A DNA stretch of 64,000 bases from NCBI GenBank assembly GCA_002748735.1, contig PDTC01000012.1, positions 1 through 64,000 on the forward strand. The letters are read 5' to 3'. Of the stretch, positions 7,383-16,097 are shown piece by piece. A model generated the notes under the pieces. It was not told where the DNA came from and ran no database searches. It saw only the letters and a list, made by a program, of their open reading frames with translations. The first letter of the stretch is position 1; every line of letters begins with the position of its first letter. The stretch is from Desulfobulbus propionicus. GTDB taxonomy: Bacteria > Desulfobacterota > Desulfobulbia > Desulfobulbales > Desulfobulbaceae. A program made the translations under genes and the position numbers.

Positions 7383-9914
7383 ATGAAAATAAGAAAGAGA
7401 GACGGAAATCTCGAAGAATACGATATAAGCAAGATAGAAAATGCCGTGCAACAGGCTTTTACAAGTGTTGAGAAGAATTGTGACCAGGAGCAGATGAACG
7501 CAATAACCACCAAGGTCGAATCCCTGTTGAATTTGGATTCTGCCATGGACGGTATGGTTCAGGTCGAGGATATTCAGGATCAGGTCGAAAGGGCCTTGAC
7601 GGAACTCAATCATTACGAGGTACTGAAGAGCTACATCATATACAGAAATGAGCGAAGCAAAAGCAGACGTGCCAGACAGCTTATCGTTGATTATTTTCCA
7701 GATCTCAGTGAACTGGATGACATTTTGAAGGATATTCAGAAAGAATATACAGACGAGATATATTATATACATTTTCTCACCTCAAAGTTCATTTCCTTTT
7801 ACAAAAAAGAGCTAAGTCTGCATGAAAGACTGACTCTTTTAGTCAAAGCAGCAGTAGAATTGACCACCCAAGAAGCGCCAAAATGGGAGTATATTGCTGC
7901 AAGAATATTGATACTTAAGTTCAGAATAAAGCTATATATTCAACTAGATCAGTTCCAGATTACCTCATTTTACAGCAAGTTGAAATGGCTTACAGCAGAA
8001 GGACTGTATGGCAAATACATACTTGACGCATATTCAAAAGAAGAGATAGAGCAATGTGCAAGCTTTCTCGATGAAAAAAGAGATAGATTGTTAAACTACT
8101 CTGCCCTTGATTTACTGTTGACCAGATATGTGATTAGAAGTCACAGCAATCAACCCCTGGAAGAACCGCAAGAGATGTTTTTGGGTATAGCCATGCATCT
8201 GGCAATGAAGGAAGGCGAGAATAGGCTGATGTGGGTGAGACGTTTTTATGATATGCTCAGCACCTTGAAGGTAACCATGGCCACGCCCACCCTCGCCAAT
8301 GCCCGTAAACCCTACTTCCAATTGTCATCCTGCTTTATTGATACGGTCCCGGACAGCCTTGAGGGCATCTACCGATCAATAGATAATTTTGCCAGGGTAA
8401 GTAAGTTTGGCGGAGGAATGGGACTCTATTTTGGTAAAGTGCGCTCTTCAGGCAGCGACATCAGGGGCTTTAAAGGGGCTGCCGGCGGAGTCATCAGGTG
8501 GATCAGGCTGGCAAACGATACCGCTGTCGCTGTCGATCAATTGGGCGTACGGCAGGGTGCAGTAGCGGTCTATCTCGATGCCTGGCATAAGGATATTCCC
8601 GAGTTTTTAGGGCTTCGGACCAATAATGGCGACGACCGGATGAAGGCACACGATGTCTTCCCCGCCATATGTTATCCTGATCTGTTCTGGAAAAAGGCCA
8701 AGGAGGATATAGATGGAAACTGGCATCTGATGTGTCCCCATGAGATAAAAAAGATAAAAGGCTATTGTCTCGAAGATTGTTACGGCGAGGAATGGGAAAA
8801 CAGATATCTAGATTGTGTCAATGACAGCAGAATCAGTAAAAGAACGATCTCCATGAAGGACATGTTGCGGCTGATTATCAAGAGTGCTGTAGAGACAGGG
8901 ACGCCCTTTACCTTTAACAGAGATCAGGTAAATGCGATGAACCCAAATTCACACAGGGGTATCATCTATTGCAGTAATCTCTGTACAGAAATCGCTCAGA
9001 ACATGGACTCCATCAGGACACTCAGCCAGACAATAGAGGAAATCGATGGTGAAAAGGTGGTGGTTACCGTCACCAAGCCAGGGGAATTCGTGGTGTGCAA
9101 TCTGGCAAGTCTCTCTTTGGGCAATATCGATCTCTCCCCAGAAGGAGAGCTGGAAGAGGTTACTGAATCAGCGGTACGAGCGCTTGATAACGTCATAGAT
9201 CTCAACTATTTTCCTTTGCCTTATGCAAAGATTAACAACGAAAAGTATCGGCCTATTGGCCTCGGGATAAGCGGCTACCATCACATGTTGGCAAAGAAGA
9301 GGATACCCTGGGAATCCGAGGAACATCTCAGCTTTGTCGATAAACTCTTTGAACGAATAAACCTCTATGCCATACGAGCCAGCAAAAATATTGCCCTTGA
9401 AAAAGGGAGTTATGAATATTTTCCGGGAAGTGACTGGCAAAATGGAGAATATTTTACGAAGCGAGGATATGATAACGAACATTGGCGTGAACTCAGAGAA
9501 GAGATTACTCAACATGGTCTCAGGAATGGCTATCTCATGGCCATTGCACCGACGAGCAGCACCAGCATAATAGGAGCGACCACAGCCGGGGTTGACCCCA
9601 TTATGAACAGATATTTCCTTGAAGAAAAAAAGAATGGGACCCTGCCACGAGTTGCCCCGGAGCTATCTGCTGAAACCACTTGGTACTATAAAAATGCCCA
9701 TGTCATTGATCAACAATGGTCTGTAAAGGCAGCCGGAGTGAGAAGCAGGCATATTGATCAGGCCCAGAGTATGAATCTCTATATAACAAATGAGTACACG
9801 TTCAGAGGGGTGTTAAACCTCTATCTTCTCGCCTGGGAAAAGGGCGTCAAGACCATATATTATATACGGTCAAAGAGTCTTGAAGTGGAAGAATGTGAAA
9901 GTTGCTCAAGCTGA
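7383..9914 (+). CDS. nrdA: Ribonucleoside-diphosphate reductase, class Ia large subunit
   Basis: The catalytic alpha subunit of class Ia ribonucleotide reductase, about 843 residues, reduces NDPs to dNDPs in the cytoplasm. Residues 1-95 form an ATP-cone for allosteric control. The barrel carries TPTLANARKPYFQLSSCF (first redox Cys), GIIYCSNLCTEI (thiyl Cys) and EFVVCNLASLSLGNIDL (partner redox Cys). The protein ends in CESCSS, the shuttle pair recharged by thioredoxin/glutaredoxin. The start at 7383 follows AGGTGGAG at 7368-7375; an upstream in-frame ATG at 7347 lacks a ribosome-binding site. nrdB follows after 66 bp on the same strand. Class Ia needs oxygen to make its radical, notable in an anaerobe-like genome. 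Confidence 0.96.
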   Translation: MKIRKRDGNLEEYDISKIENAVQQAFTSVEKNCDQEQMNAITTKVESLLNLDSAMDGMVQVEDIQDQVERALTELNHYEVLKSYIIYRNERSKSRRARQLIVDYFPDLSELDDILKDIQKEYTDEIYYIHFLTSKFISFYKKELSLHERLTLLVKAAVELTTQEAPKWEYIAARILILKFRIKLYIQLDQFQITSFYSKLKWLTAEGLYGKYILDAYSKEEIEQCASFLDEKRDRLLNYSALDLLLTRYVIRSHSNQPLEEPQEMFLGIAMHLAMKEGENRLMWVRRFYDMLSTLKVTMATPTLANARKPYFQLSSCFIDTVPDSLEGIYRSIDNFARVSKFGGGMGLYFGKVRSSGSDIRGFKGAAGGVIRWIRLANDTAVAVDQLGVRQGAVAVYLDAWHKDIPEFLGLRTNNGDDRMKAHDVFPAICYPDLFWKKAKEDIDGNWHLMCPHEIKKIKGYCLEDCYGEEWENRYLDCVNDSRISKRTISMKDMLRLIIKSAVETGTPFTFNRDQVNAMNPNSHRGIIYCSNLCTEIAQNMDSIRTLSQTIEEIDGEKVVVTVTKPGEFVVCNLASLSLGNIDLSPEGELEEVTESAVRALDNVIDLNYFPLPYAKINNEKYRPIGLGISGYHHMLAKKRIPWESEEHLSFVDKLFERINLYAIRASKNIALEKGSYEYFPGSDWQNGEYFTKRGYDNEHWRELREEITQHGLRNGYLMAIAPTSSTSIIGATTAGVDPIMNRYFLEEKKNGTLPRVAPELSAETTWYYKNAHVIDQQWSVKAAGVRSRHIDQAQSMNLYITNEYTFRGVLNLYLLAWEKGVKTIYYIRSKSLEVEECESCSS

Positions 9915-9980
9915 GAGCGTAAGTTTATTTCTCAAAATTTAAGGTAGAAATTTGTTTTTAAAGGAAAAAACAGGAAGATT

Positions 9981-11024
9981 ATGGATTATGTAAAGAAAAA
10001 ACCCCTGTTCAATCCAGCGGGAAACATAGATATTAGTCAGAGACGAATGGTGAACGGTGACACCACCAATCTCAATGACTTTAATAATATGAAATACCCC
10101 TGGGTCAGTGAATGGTATCGACAGGCCATGAATAACTTTTGGATACCTGAGGAGATAAACCTGGGCACTGATAAAAAAGATTATCCCAACCTTAGTGACG
10201 AAGAGCGAAAAGCATACGATAAGATATTATCATTTTTGGTTTTTCTCGATAGTATACAGACTGCCAATCTCCCAGAGGTCGGGGCGTATATCACCGCGAA
10301 TGAAATCAACTTATGTTTGACAATTCAATCTTTCCAGGAAGCAATACATAGTCAAAGCTATAGCTACATGCTCGATACAATCTGTGAACCACAACAAAGA
10401 AACGAAGTCTTGTATCAATGGAAGAACGATGCAATGCTGCTGGCGAGAAACACTTATATAGGTAATCTCTATAATGAATTTCAGGAAAAGAAGGACATGT
10501 TTACCTTCATCAGGACCTGTATTGCCAACTACATCCTTGAAGGAATATATTTCTACAGTGGTTTCATGTTCTTCTATAACCTGGGACGCAATCAGAAAAT
10601 GCCGGGTTCCGCCCAAGAGATTCGCTACATAAACAGAGATGAAAACACCCATCTCTGGTTATTTAAAAACATCTTACTGGAGCTAAAAAAAGAAGAACCT
10701 GAAATGTTCACCCCGGAAAAAGTCGATGTCTATAGGGCAATGATCAAGGAAGGCTGTGAGCAGGAAATTCGCTGGGGACGCTATGTCATAGGAAATAACA
10801 TCGATGGCCTCACCGAGAATATGGTCAGCGATTATATTATGTATCTTGGGAACTTACGATGCGAAAACCTTGGATTTACAGGAATATATGATGGGCACGC
10901 CGATGAGCCTGAAAGTATGAGGTGGGTCAGCCAGTACAGCAACGCCAATCTTATTAAAACAGATTTTTTTGAAGCAAGAAGCACTGCTTATGCCAAAAGC
11001 AGCGCCCTAGTGGATGACCTGTAA
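9981..11024 (+). CDS. nrdB: Ribonucleoside-diphosphate reductase, class Ia small subunit
   Basis: The 347-residue beta subunit that builds and stores the tyrosyl radical for NrdA. Diiron-site residues are readable: Asp90 (FLDSIQ), Glu120 and His123 with the radical Tyr127 in FQEAIHSQSYSYML, and later the NYILEGIYFYSGF and RDENTHLWLF helices with the remaining Glu and His ligands. The radical tyrosine is present, so this is a conventional NrdB and not the Tyr-less Mn/Fe type. AGGAAG lies five bases before the ATG. It forms a two-gene operon with nrdA and is followed by a strong terminator. Confidence 0.96.
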   Translation: MDYVKKKPLFNPAGNIDISQRRMVNGDTTNLNDFNNMKYPWVSEWYRQAMNNFWIPEEINLGTDKKDYPNLSDEERKAYDKILSFLVFLDSIQTANLPEVGAYITANEINLCLTIQSFQEAIHSQSYSYMLDTICEPQQRNEVLYQWKNDAMLLARNTYIGNLYNEFQEKKDMFTFIRTCIANYILEGIYFYSGFMFFYNLGRNQKMPGSAQEIRYINRDENTHLWLFKNILLELKKEEPEMFTPEKVDVYRAMIKEGCEQEIRWGRYVIGNNIDGLTENMVSDYIMYLGNLRCENLGFTGIYDGHADEPESMRWVSQYSNANLIKTDFFEARSTAYAKSSALVDDL

Positions 11025-11074
11025 ATCTGATCGTTACAATTTGATCAGTCATTTTTAGACAGTTAACCCGCCCG

Positions 11075-11120
11075 CCCCCACCCACCGGCTTATAGTCGAT
11101 GGGTGGGGAGTCGTTTTTTT
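11075..11120 (+). terminator. Intrinsic terminator after nrdB
   Basis: Stem ccccaccc (11076-11083) with gggtgggg (11101-11108), then gagtcg and seven T (11114-11120). It separates nrdB from the convergent repeat-protein gene, whose stop codon begins in the last T of the run. Confidence 0.7.
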
Positions 11121-11791
11121 TACTGTGGGGGAGCAGACGGCTCCTGAGCTGTGGAGCCAGCTTCAGTCGACTCTGGCGGTGTAATAAGCTTTTTATATTG
11201 AGCCTTGCCCTCTTCCACAAGTTCAGTACCCTTTTCCTTTGTGGCATCCCAGGCCTCAGCGCTCACTTCCTTGGTCTTCTTCCAGGCTTTGCCACTACCC
11301 TCCTCGGTTGTATCCAGTACCTCACCACTAGTCTCTTTGGTCTGCTCCCAGGCCTTAGCCCCCTTCTCTTTCGTCTTCTTCCACAGTTCACCTGTTTTTT
11401 CTGAGGCACTGTCCCATGCGCTCTTGGCTCCCTCTTTTGTCTTCACCCAGGCTTTAGTACCCCCCTCCTTGGTCTTGTTCAGGACCTCACCGCTCACTTC
11501 CTTAGTCTTGTCCCATGCCTCAGCGCTCACTTCCTTGGTTTTATCCCAGGCCTTGGCACCACTCTCCTGAGTCGCCTCACCCACAGCCGAGGCAGCCTCT
11601 TTAACCTCCTGCCCTGCCTGCTGCCATTTACTTGGCTCTTCCTGCGCTTCCAGCGCCACCGTTGCTTTCTCGGCCTGGCACTCTACTTCCGCTTTCTGCG
11701 TCCCGCCTTCCCTGGTTGCCTCCTGTGCCTGGCACCAACTGGTTACGGCACAAAGTGTTACCACCATCAGCACCCTTTTCCCTATCAGCAT
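11120..11791 (-). CDS. Exported 11-residue-repeat protein (LEA/apolipoprotein-like)
   Basis: A 223-residue protein. The start at 11791 follows AAGGAG, and an N-terminal hydrophobic signal (MLIGKRVLMVVTLCAVTSWCQAQ) suggests export to the periplasm. Residues 81-201 consist of eleven consecutive 11-residue units of the type AWDKTKEVSAE, AWDKTKEVSGE, VLNKTKEGGTK. Hydrophobic positions 1-2 and a KTKE core predict long amphipathic helices like those of group 3 LEA proteins and apolipoproteins. A Pro/Ser/Thr tail of about 20 residues follows. Such repeats bind membranes or protect proteins during desiccation or osmotic stress, but the role here is not known. The gene is monocistronic and converges on nrdB. 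Confidence 0.8.
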   Translation of the reverse strand: MLIGKRVLMVVTLCAVTSWCQAQEATREGGTQKAEVECQAEKATVALEAQEEPSKWQQAGQEVKEAASAVGEATQESGAKAWDKTKEVSAEAWDKTKEVSGEVLNKTKEGGTKAWVKTKEGAKSAWDSASEKTGELWKKTKEKGAKAWEQTKETSGEVLDTTEEGSGKAWKKTKEVSAEAWDATKEKGTELVEEGKAQYKKLITPPESTEAGSTAQEPSAPPQ

Positions 11792-11960
11792 GGCATGCTC
11801 CTTTTTTCTTTTTTCCAAGGTCCTCTAACAGCGCGTATCTTTCCCTGCCGTGATTGCCAGCATCCTCGTTTTAAAAATTTCTTTTCATTGATACACGCAA
11901 GGTGTTTCATTCAATCCATGTTCTACGAACTGGCCAACAACGCAGAACAAAAAATGTGGT

Positions 11961-11986
11961 AAAAAAAAGCGCCGGGAACCCGGCGC
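11961..11986 (-). terminator. Strong intrinsic terminator after sodN
   Basis: On the minus strand GCGCCGGG and CCCGGCGC (11969-11976 with 11979-11986) form an 8-bp GC-rich stem around a 2-base loop, followed by eight T. A second palindrome, ggggagcgctgctcccc, adjoins it. Confidence 0.85.
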
Positions 11987-12037
11987 TCCGTAGGGGAGCG
12001 CTGCTCCCCGTTAACGTTGACAACTCAGTTCATTTCT

Positions 12038-12511
12038 CTATTTTGGCTGATAATAGGGGGCAATACCCTCAATTGCCTTCTTCAGTGCTTCGACAAACTT
12101 GGGATCGGTATTCTGCTTGGTTTTCATGGCAGCCACCATCACCGCATGGTGCTTGGCCAGACGTTCAGCATAATCTTCCTGACTGGCCTTGACCCGCTGG
12201 GTAAGAAAGTAATTGCTGATCGTGGAAATGACATTTTCCGCGTGGTTCTCTTTGGTCATAACCCAGCGAACCAGCTGATTTTGGGACTGGGCATCGCCTT
12301 TGCCGGCGAGCTGGGTGATAAGCATTGATGCTTTCTCAATGGTTGTTGCATCTTCAAACATGGCATCCACCCTGGCATGGTCATCATAGATGCCGCAGGG
12401 CACCTGGCAATGAGCCAGGCTGTCAGTCGGTACCATCAAGCTCCAACCAACAAGGGAAGCCAGAGACAAAACACACGCAAGGGCCACATTTCGGTATGGA
12501 CTCATCTGCAT
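12038..12511 (-). CDS. sodN: Nickel superoxide dismutase with an N-terminal export signal
   Basis: The precursor is 157 residues. The Ni-hook is plain at residues 34-42, HCQVPCGIY, giving His1, Cys2, Cys6 and Tyr9 of the mature enzyme, followed by a four-helix-bundle sequence with the usual KENHAE stretch. Before the hook lie 33 residues with one Arg, a long hydrophobic core (VALACVLSLASLVGWSLMV) and SLA immediately preceding His1. That is a signal-peptidase-I type site whose cleavage would free His1 exactly. Classical SodN instead has a short soluble propeptide removed by the SodX protease, and no sodX-like gene is adjacent. AGGAGG eight bases upstream supports the start at 12511. Predicted location is the periplasm, where it would remove superoxide. 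Confidence 0.95.
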   Translation of the reverse strand: MQMSPYRNVALACVLSLASLVGWSLMVPTDSLAHCQVPCGIYDDHARVDAMFEDATTIEKASMLITQLAGKGDAQSQNQLVRWVMTKENHAENVISTISNYFLTQRVKASQEDYAERLAKHHAVMVAAMKTKQNTDPKFVEALKKAIEGIAPYYQPK

Positions 12512-12551
12512 TACTCAATCCTCCTGAGTTAAAATTATAAAGAAAGACCTA

Positions 12552-12570
12552 ATAAATAATAATCATTCTC
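12552..12570 (-). promoter_or_regulatory. Fur/Nur-like box upstream of sodN
   Basis: The minus-strand sequence GAGAATGATTATTATTTAT matches 13 of 19 positions of the classical Fur consensus. It lies 41-59 bp before the sodN start, overlapping the expected -35 region of a TATAAT at 12534-12539. Regulation of Ni-SOD genes by a Fur-family protein (Nur) is known elsewhere; here it is only suggested by this match. Confidence 0.35.
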
Positions 12571-13005
12571 CTTTTGTTGTCCACTATAATCTTGACAGAG
12601 GACACAAGTATCACGATAGCCGTCTCCGGCTTCCGCACCTTTGTGCAAAATGGGCAGGAGAAAAAAGCCGTTCAAACGCATTCGTTCCAGACAGAGACAC
12701 GGGGCGTTCCCTGACATCCTTGAGCGTCAGCTCCTTTTTCCTCTGCATTCACCAGTTCTTTTGGCCAGTGTAACAGCTGTTCACTCTTTTTTTAAACTAG
12801 TTACACACTACGCCTTTTCCACACATCTCTTTTGTTGACCTCTCAAACAAAGGCCCACCTAACTATATGGGTATCTTATATTTTTTACTTGACCACAAAC
12901 GACTAAACTGGTATGCATCAGTCGCAAGATCATAGAAGTAGCGTTACTCGAATGTTCCTGGGCGTTTTTCAACAAACACCCTCCCGGTAACGGAAAGGAG
13001 GTTAC
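12571..13005. other. Divergent intergenic region between sodN and nuoA
   Basis: No gene is supported; the small open frames at 12535-12717 and 12641-12838 have no family features. The region carries the sodN and nuo control regions, including the promoter candidate at 12889-12917. Confidence 0.5.
12889..12917 (+). promoter_or_regulatory. Putative promoter of the nuo operon
   Basis: TTGACC (12889-12894), a 17-base spacer and TATGCA (12912-12917) lie about 90 bp before nuoA. The -35 is good and the -10 fair. A ribosome-binding site GAAAGGAGG precedes nuoA. Confidence 0.45.
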
Positions 13006-13365
13006 ATGAGTACCGAGCTTGCCCTTTCAGCTGTTATATTTTTCAGCTTGGCACTAGCTATTCCCTTGCTCATGGCAGCCACCACCATTTTCGGTCCCCG
13101 GTCCAAAAATCCCATCAAAGATTCTGCCTACGAATCAGGTGTCGCCAGAATTGTCGGTGCCGCTGATCAGAAGTTCAGCGTCAAGTTTTACCTGATGGCC
13201 ATCCTTTTTCTTCTTTTCGACATCGAAGCGGTGTTCATGTACCCATGGGCGGTCAGCCTGCGAGAGCTGGGCTGGTTTGGCTTCATTGAGATGGTGGTCT
13301 TTATGGTGCTGCTCTTCACCGGCCTCGTCTATATCCTGAGAAAGGGGGTTCTCAATTGGCGCTAG
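13006..13365 (+). CDS. nuoA: NADH-quinone oxidoreductase subunit A
   Basis: A 119-residue membrane subunit of complex I. It has three hydrophobic helices, the first-loop signature YESGVARIVGAADQKFSVKF, and the conserved acidic stretch LLFDIEAVFMYPWA in helix 2. GAAAGGAGG precedes the ATG. It is first of thirteen nuo genes all on the plus strand, and its stop lies inside nuoB, a 10-base overlap that implies coupled translation. NuoA sits at the junction of the peripheral and membrane arms near the quinone site. Confidence 0.96.
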   Translation: MSTELALSAVIFFSLALAIPLLMAATTIFGPRSKNPIKDSAYESGVARIVGAADQKFSVKFYLMAILFLLFDIEAVFMYPWAVSLRELGWFGFIEMVVFMVLLFTGLVYILRKGVLNWR

Positions 13366-13868
13366 GAATTGAAGCAAAACTGGGTGATTCAGTCCTGACC
13401 ACCCAGCTAGACGCAATAGTCAACTGGGGACGCCAGTACTCTCTCTGGCCTTTTGTTTTTGGTACCGCCTGCTGTGCCATTGAATTCATGAGTACGGCGG
13501 CCAGCCAGCACGACATCTCCCGCTTTGGTGCCGAAGTTGTCCGGTTTTCTCCGCGCCAGGCGGATCTGATGCTCGTCTGCGGCACCGTGACCTACAAGCA
13601 GGCGCCAATCCTCAAGCAGATTTACGAGCAGCTGTGTGACCCGAAATGGGTGGTGGCGGTTGGAGCCTGCGCAAGCTCAGGGGGCATTTATGACAACTAC
13701 TGCACGGTGCAGGGGATTGACGAGATCATTCCGGTCGATGTCTATGTGTCCGGCTGTCCGCCACGCCCTGAAGCCATACTTGATTCCCTGATCAAAATTC
13801 AAAAACAGATCGGTAACGAGTCGGTTCTCCAGGACCGCACCAGGCACTTCAAAGGGATCCTTGACTGA
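13356..13868 (+). CDS. nuoB: NADH-quinone oxidoreductase subunit B
   Basis: A 170-residue peripheral-arm subunit carrying the terminal iron-sulfur cluster N2 beside the quinone pocket. Cluster ligands are visible: the tandem Cys39-Cys40 in GTACCAIEF, Cys105 in GACASSGG and Cys134 in SGCPPRPE. Translation probably begins at TTG 13356, within the nuoA end, because the next in-frame ATG would remove the conserved N-terminus. An AGAAAGGGGG stretch upstream can serve as ribosome-binding site. Confidence 0.95.
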   Translation: MALGIEAKLGDSVLTTQLDAIVNWGRQYSLWPFVFGTACCAIEFMSTAASQHDISRFGAEVVRFSPRQADLMLVCGTVTYKQAPILKQIYEQLCDPKWVVAVGACASSGGIYDNYCTVQGIDEIIPVDVYVSGCPPRPEAILDSLIKIQKQIGNESVLQDRTRHFKGILD

Positions 13869-13869
13869 T

Positions 13870-15585
13870 ATGACCGCGACGGCGCAGGTACCAACGAATC
13901 TACAGGCAGCATTGCCACACGCCCACTGTCAGTCCGCACACGAAGCAACACTCATCACCGTTAAGGCAGAACAGCTCACCGAGACGCTGACCGCCCTGAA
14001 AGATCAACGGGGATTTTCACTGCTGCTTGATGTTACGGCCATTGACTACCTGGACTACCCTGTTCACCAGCCCCAGCGTTTTGCCGTGGTCTACACCTTG
14101 CGTAACTGGGAGGAAAACCAGCTGGTACAGGTGCGGGTTCCGGTGGCTGATCCTGAAACAGGTCTACCCTCGGCAACTGGCCTGTGGCGATCTGCCGACT
14201 GGGGAGAAAGGGAAACCTACGACCAGTATGGGATACGTTTCAACGGTCATCCAGATCTCAGACGGATTCTCAATCACTGGCAGTTCGAAGGCCACCCGCT
14301 GCGCAAAGACTATCCCATTGACAAGCGGCAGGTCTGTTACGAGACAGACAGCCTCGAAAAAGAGATTCGGGCCCGGCTGGCGTTCAACGGCATTGATGAA
14401 GCCGCCATGAACGACATTAACACCGAGATCATGTTTCTTAATCTCGGACCTTCGCACCCTGCAACCCATGGCGCCATCCGCATCTTTGCCGCTCTGGATG
14501 GCGAGACCATCAAGGCGAATGTCAACGAGATAGGCTACCTGCACCGTGGCTTTGAGAAAACTGCCGAGCACCTCACCTACAACCAGGTTATTCCGATCAC
14601 CGACCGCCTCAACTACTGTTCCTCACTGATCAACAACATCGCCTATGTTAAGGCGGTAGAATCGTGGCTGGGGCTGGAAATCACCGAACGTGCCAAGTTC
14701 ATGCGGGTGATCCTCTCTGAATTTATGCGGGTCAACGACCACCTGGTATGTATCGCCGCCAACCTCGTGGATATGGGCGGCCTTACCAACTACTGGTACC
14801 TCTACAATCAAAAAGAGGCCAGCTACGACTTTCTCAGCCGTCTTACCGGGGCCCGGCTCACCTCCTCCTTTACTCGCATTGGCGGGATGTACCGTGATTT
14901 TTACGACGGTTGGCAAGAGGACATGGAGCAGCAGCTCAAGGATATCGAGCAAGGCGTCAATGACTCACTCAAGCTGGTACTCAAAAACCGCATCGTCCAC
15001 GACCGTACCCAGAACGTCTGCGTGCTCTCCGCGGAAACTGCCCTGAGTTATGGCTTCACCGGGCCGTGCCTGCGCGCCTCGGGGGTTCCCTTTGATTTAC
15101 GCAAGACAAATCCCTACTACAACTACGACGCCTTTGATTTCAGTGTTCCCGTGGGCACTACCGGGGATATCTACGACCGCTTCTTCATTCGCTACGAGGA
15201 AATTTTCCAGTCCATCAGCATCATCCGGCAGGCCATGAAGATGATTCCGGAAGGGCCGATCCATGTTGACGATCACCATGTGGCCCTGCCCAGCAAATCA
15301 CACGTCTACAACAATATCGAGGGACTGGCCAACCACTTTAAACTGGTGTTTGAGGGGGTCAAGGCTCCTGTGGGAGAGTGGTACAACTCCTTTGAAGCGG
15401 CCAACGGTGAGCTGGGCTATCACTTTGTCAGCGACGGTTCAGGACGTCCCTGGAAGGTGAAAGTCCGTCCACCCTGCTTCTATATCATGGGGGGGTTTCA
15501 TGAAATGGCTGAGGGGGAAATGATTGCCGATGTGATCATCAACCTGGGATGTCTCAACATCATCGGTGGGGAGTTGGACAGATGA
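13870..15585 (+). CDS. nuoCD: Fused NADH-quinone oxidoreductase subunits C and D
   Basis: A single ~571-residue chain in which the 30-kDa NuoC domain (residues ~1-165; [23 protein letters not shown] is its signature) runs into the 49-kDa NuoD domain. NuoD begins at [20 protein letters not shown] and ends with the canonical [16 protein letters not shown]-type tail. NuoD lines the quinone cavity together with NuoB. The ATG at 13870 directly follows the nuoB stop; an in-frame TTG at 13861 is an alternative. The CD fusion is shared with enterobacteria and several sulfate-reducer relatives. The end overlaps the nuoE start as ATGA. Confidence 0.95.
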   Translation: MTATAQVPTNLQAALPHAHCQSAHEATLITVKAEQLTETLTALKDQRGFSLLLDVTAIDYLDYPVHQPQRFAVVYTLRNWEENQLVQVRVPVADPETGLPSATGLWRSADWGERETYDQYGIRFNGHPDLRRILNHWQFEGHPLRKDYPIDKRQVCYETDSLEKEIRARLAFNGIDEAAMNDINTEIMFLNLGPSHPATHGAIRIFAALDGETIKANVNEIGYLHRGFEKTAEHLTYNQVIPITDRLNYCSSLINNIAYVKAVESWLGLEITERAKFMRVILSEFMRVNDHLVCIAANLVDMGGLTNYWYLYNQKEASYDFLSRLTGARLTSSFTRIGGMYRDFYDGWQEDMEQQLKDIEQGVNDSLKLVLKNRIVHDRTQNVCVLSAETALSYGFTGPCLRASGVPFDLRKTNPYYNYDAFDFSVPVGTTGDIYDRFFIRYEEIFQSISIIRQAMKMIPEGPIHVDDHHVALPSKSHVYNNIEGLANHFKLVFEGVKAPVGEWYNSFEAANGELGYHFVSDGSGRPWKVKVRPPCFYIMGGFHEMAEGEMIADVIINLGCLNIIGGELDR

Positions 15586-16088
15586 GCAACCGTTCAGAGC
15601 TGATCTTCACCGGCAACGCCTTTGAGTATGATACGGAGCGGGATGCCGAATTTGAGCGCCTCATCAAACGGTATCCCCTCAGAGAATCGATGATTCTGCC
15701 GGCTCTCTGGCTCGCCCAGGAGCAGGAAGGGTGGATCAGCGGTGAGGCCATCGGTTATATCGCCAACCGCATTGGCACCTTTGCCAGCAAGGTCTATGAG
15801 TGTGCCACCTTCTACACCATGTACCACCTCCACCCGGTGGGGAAGTATCACATCTGTGTCTGCCGGACTCTTTCCTGTTATCTGCTGGGCAAGCAGCAGA
15901 TCGTTGACTATCTCAGGGATGAATTGGGGTTGCCCCCCGGTGCCATCACCGAGGACGGCAAATTCAGCCTTGAAGAAGTGGAGTGTCTGGGCCATTGCGG
16001 CTCCGCTCCGGTGGTACAGATCAACGGCCTGTTCCACGAAAACATGACCGTGGAAAAACTCAAGGCCGTACTGGACGGGCTCAGATAG
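15582..16088 (+). CDS. nuoE: NADH-quinone oxidoreductase subunit E
   Basis: A 168-residue thioredoxin-fold subunit with the 2Fe-2S cluster N1a: first ligands in CRTLSC after the [20 protein letters not shown] region, second pair in [11 protein letters not shown]. The start at 15582 overlaps the nuoCD stop (ATGA) and follows GGTGGGGAG, so it is translationally coupled. NuoE pairs with NuoF at the NADH-oxidising tip. Confidence 0.95.
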   Translation: MSNRSELIFTGNAFEYDTERDAEFERLIKRYPLRESMILPALWLAQEQEGWISGEAIGYIANRIGTFASKVYECATFYTMYHLHPVGKYHICVCRTLSCYLLGKQQIVDYLRDELGLPPGAITEDGKFSLEEVECLGHCGSAPVVQINGLFHENMTVEKLKAVLDGLR

Positions 16089-16097
16089 GAGATGACC

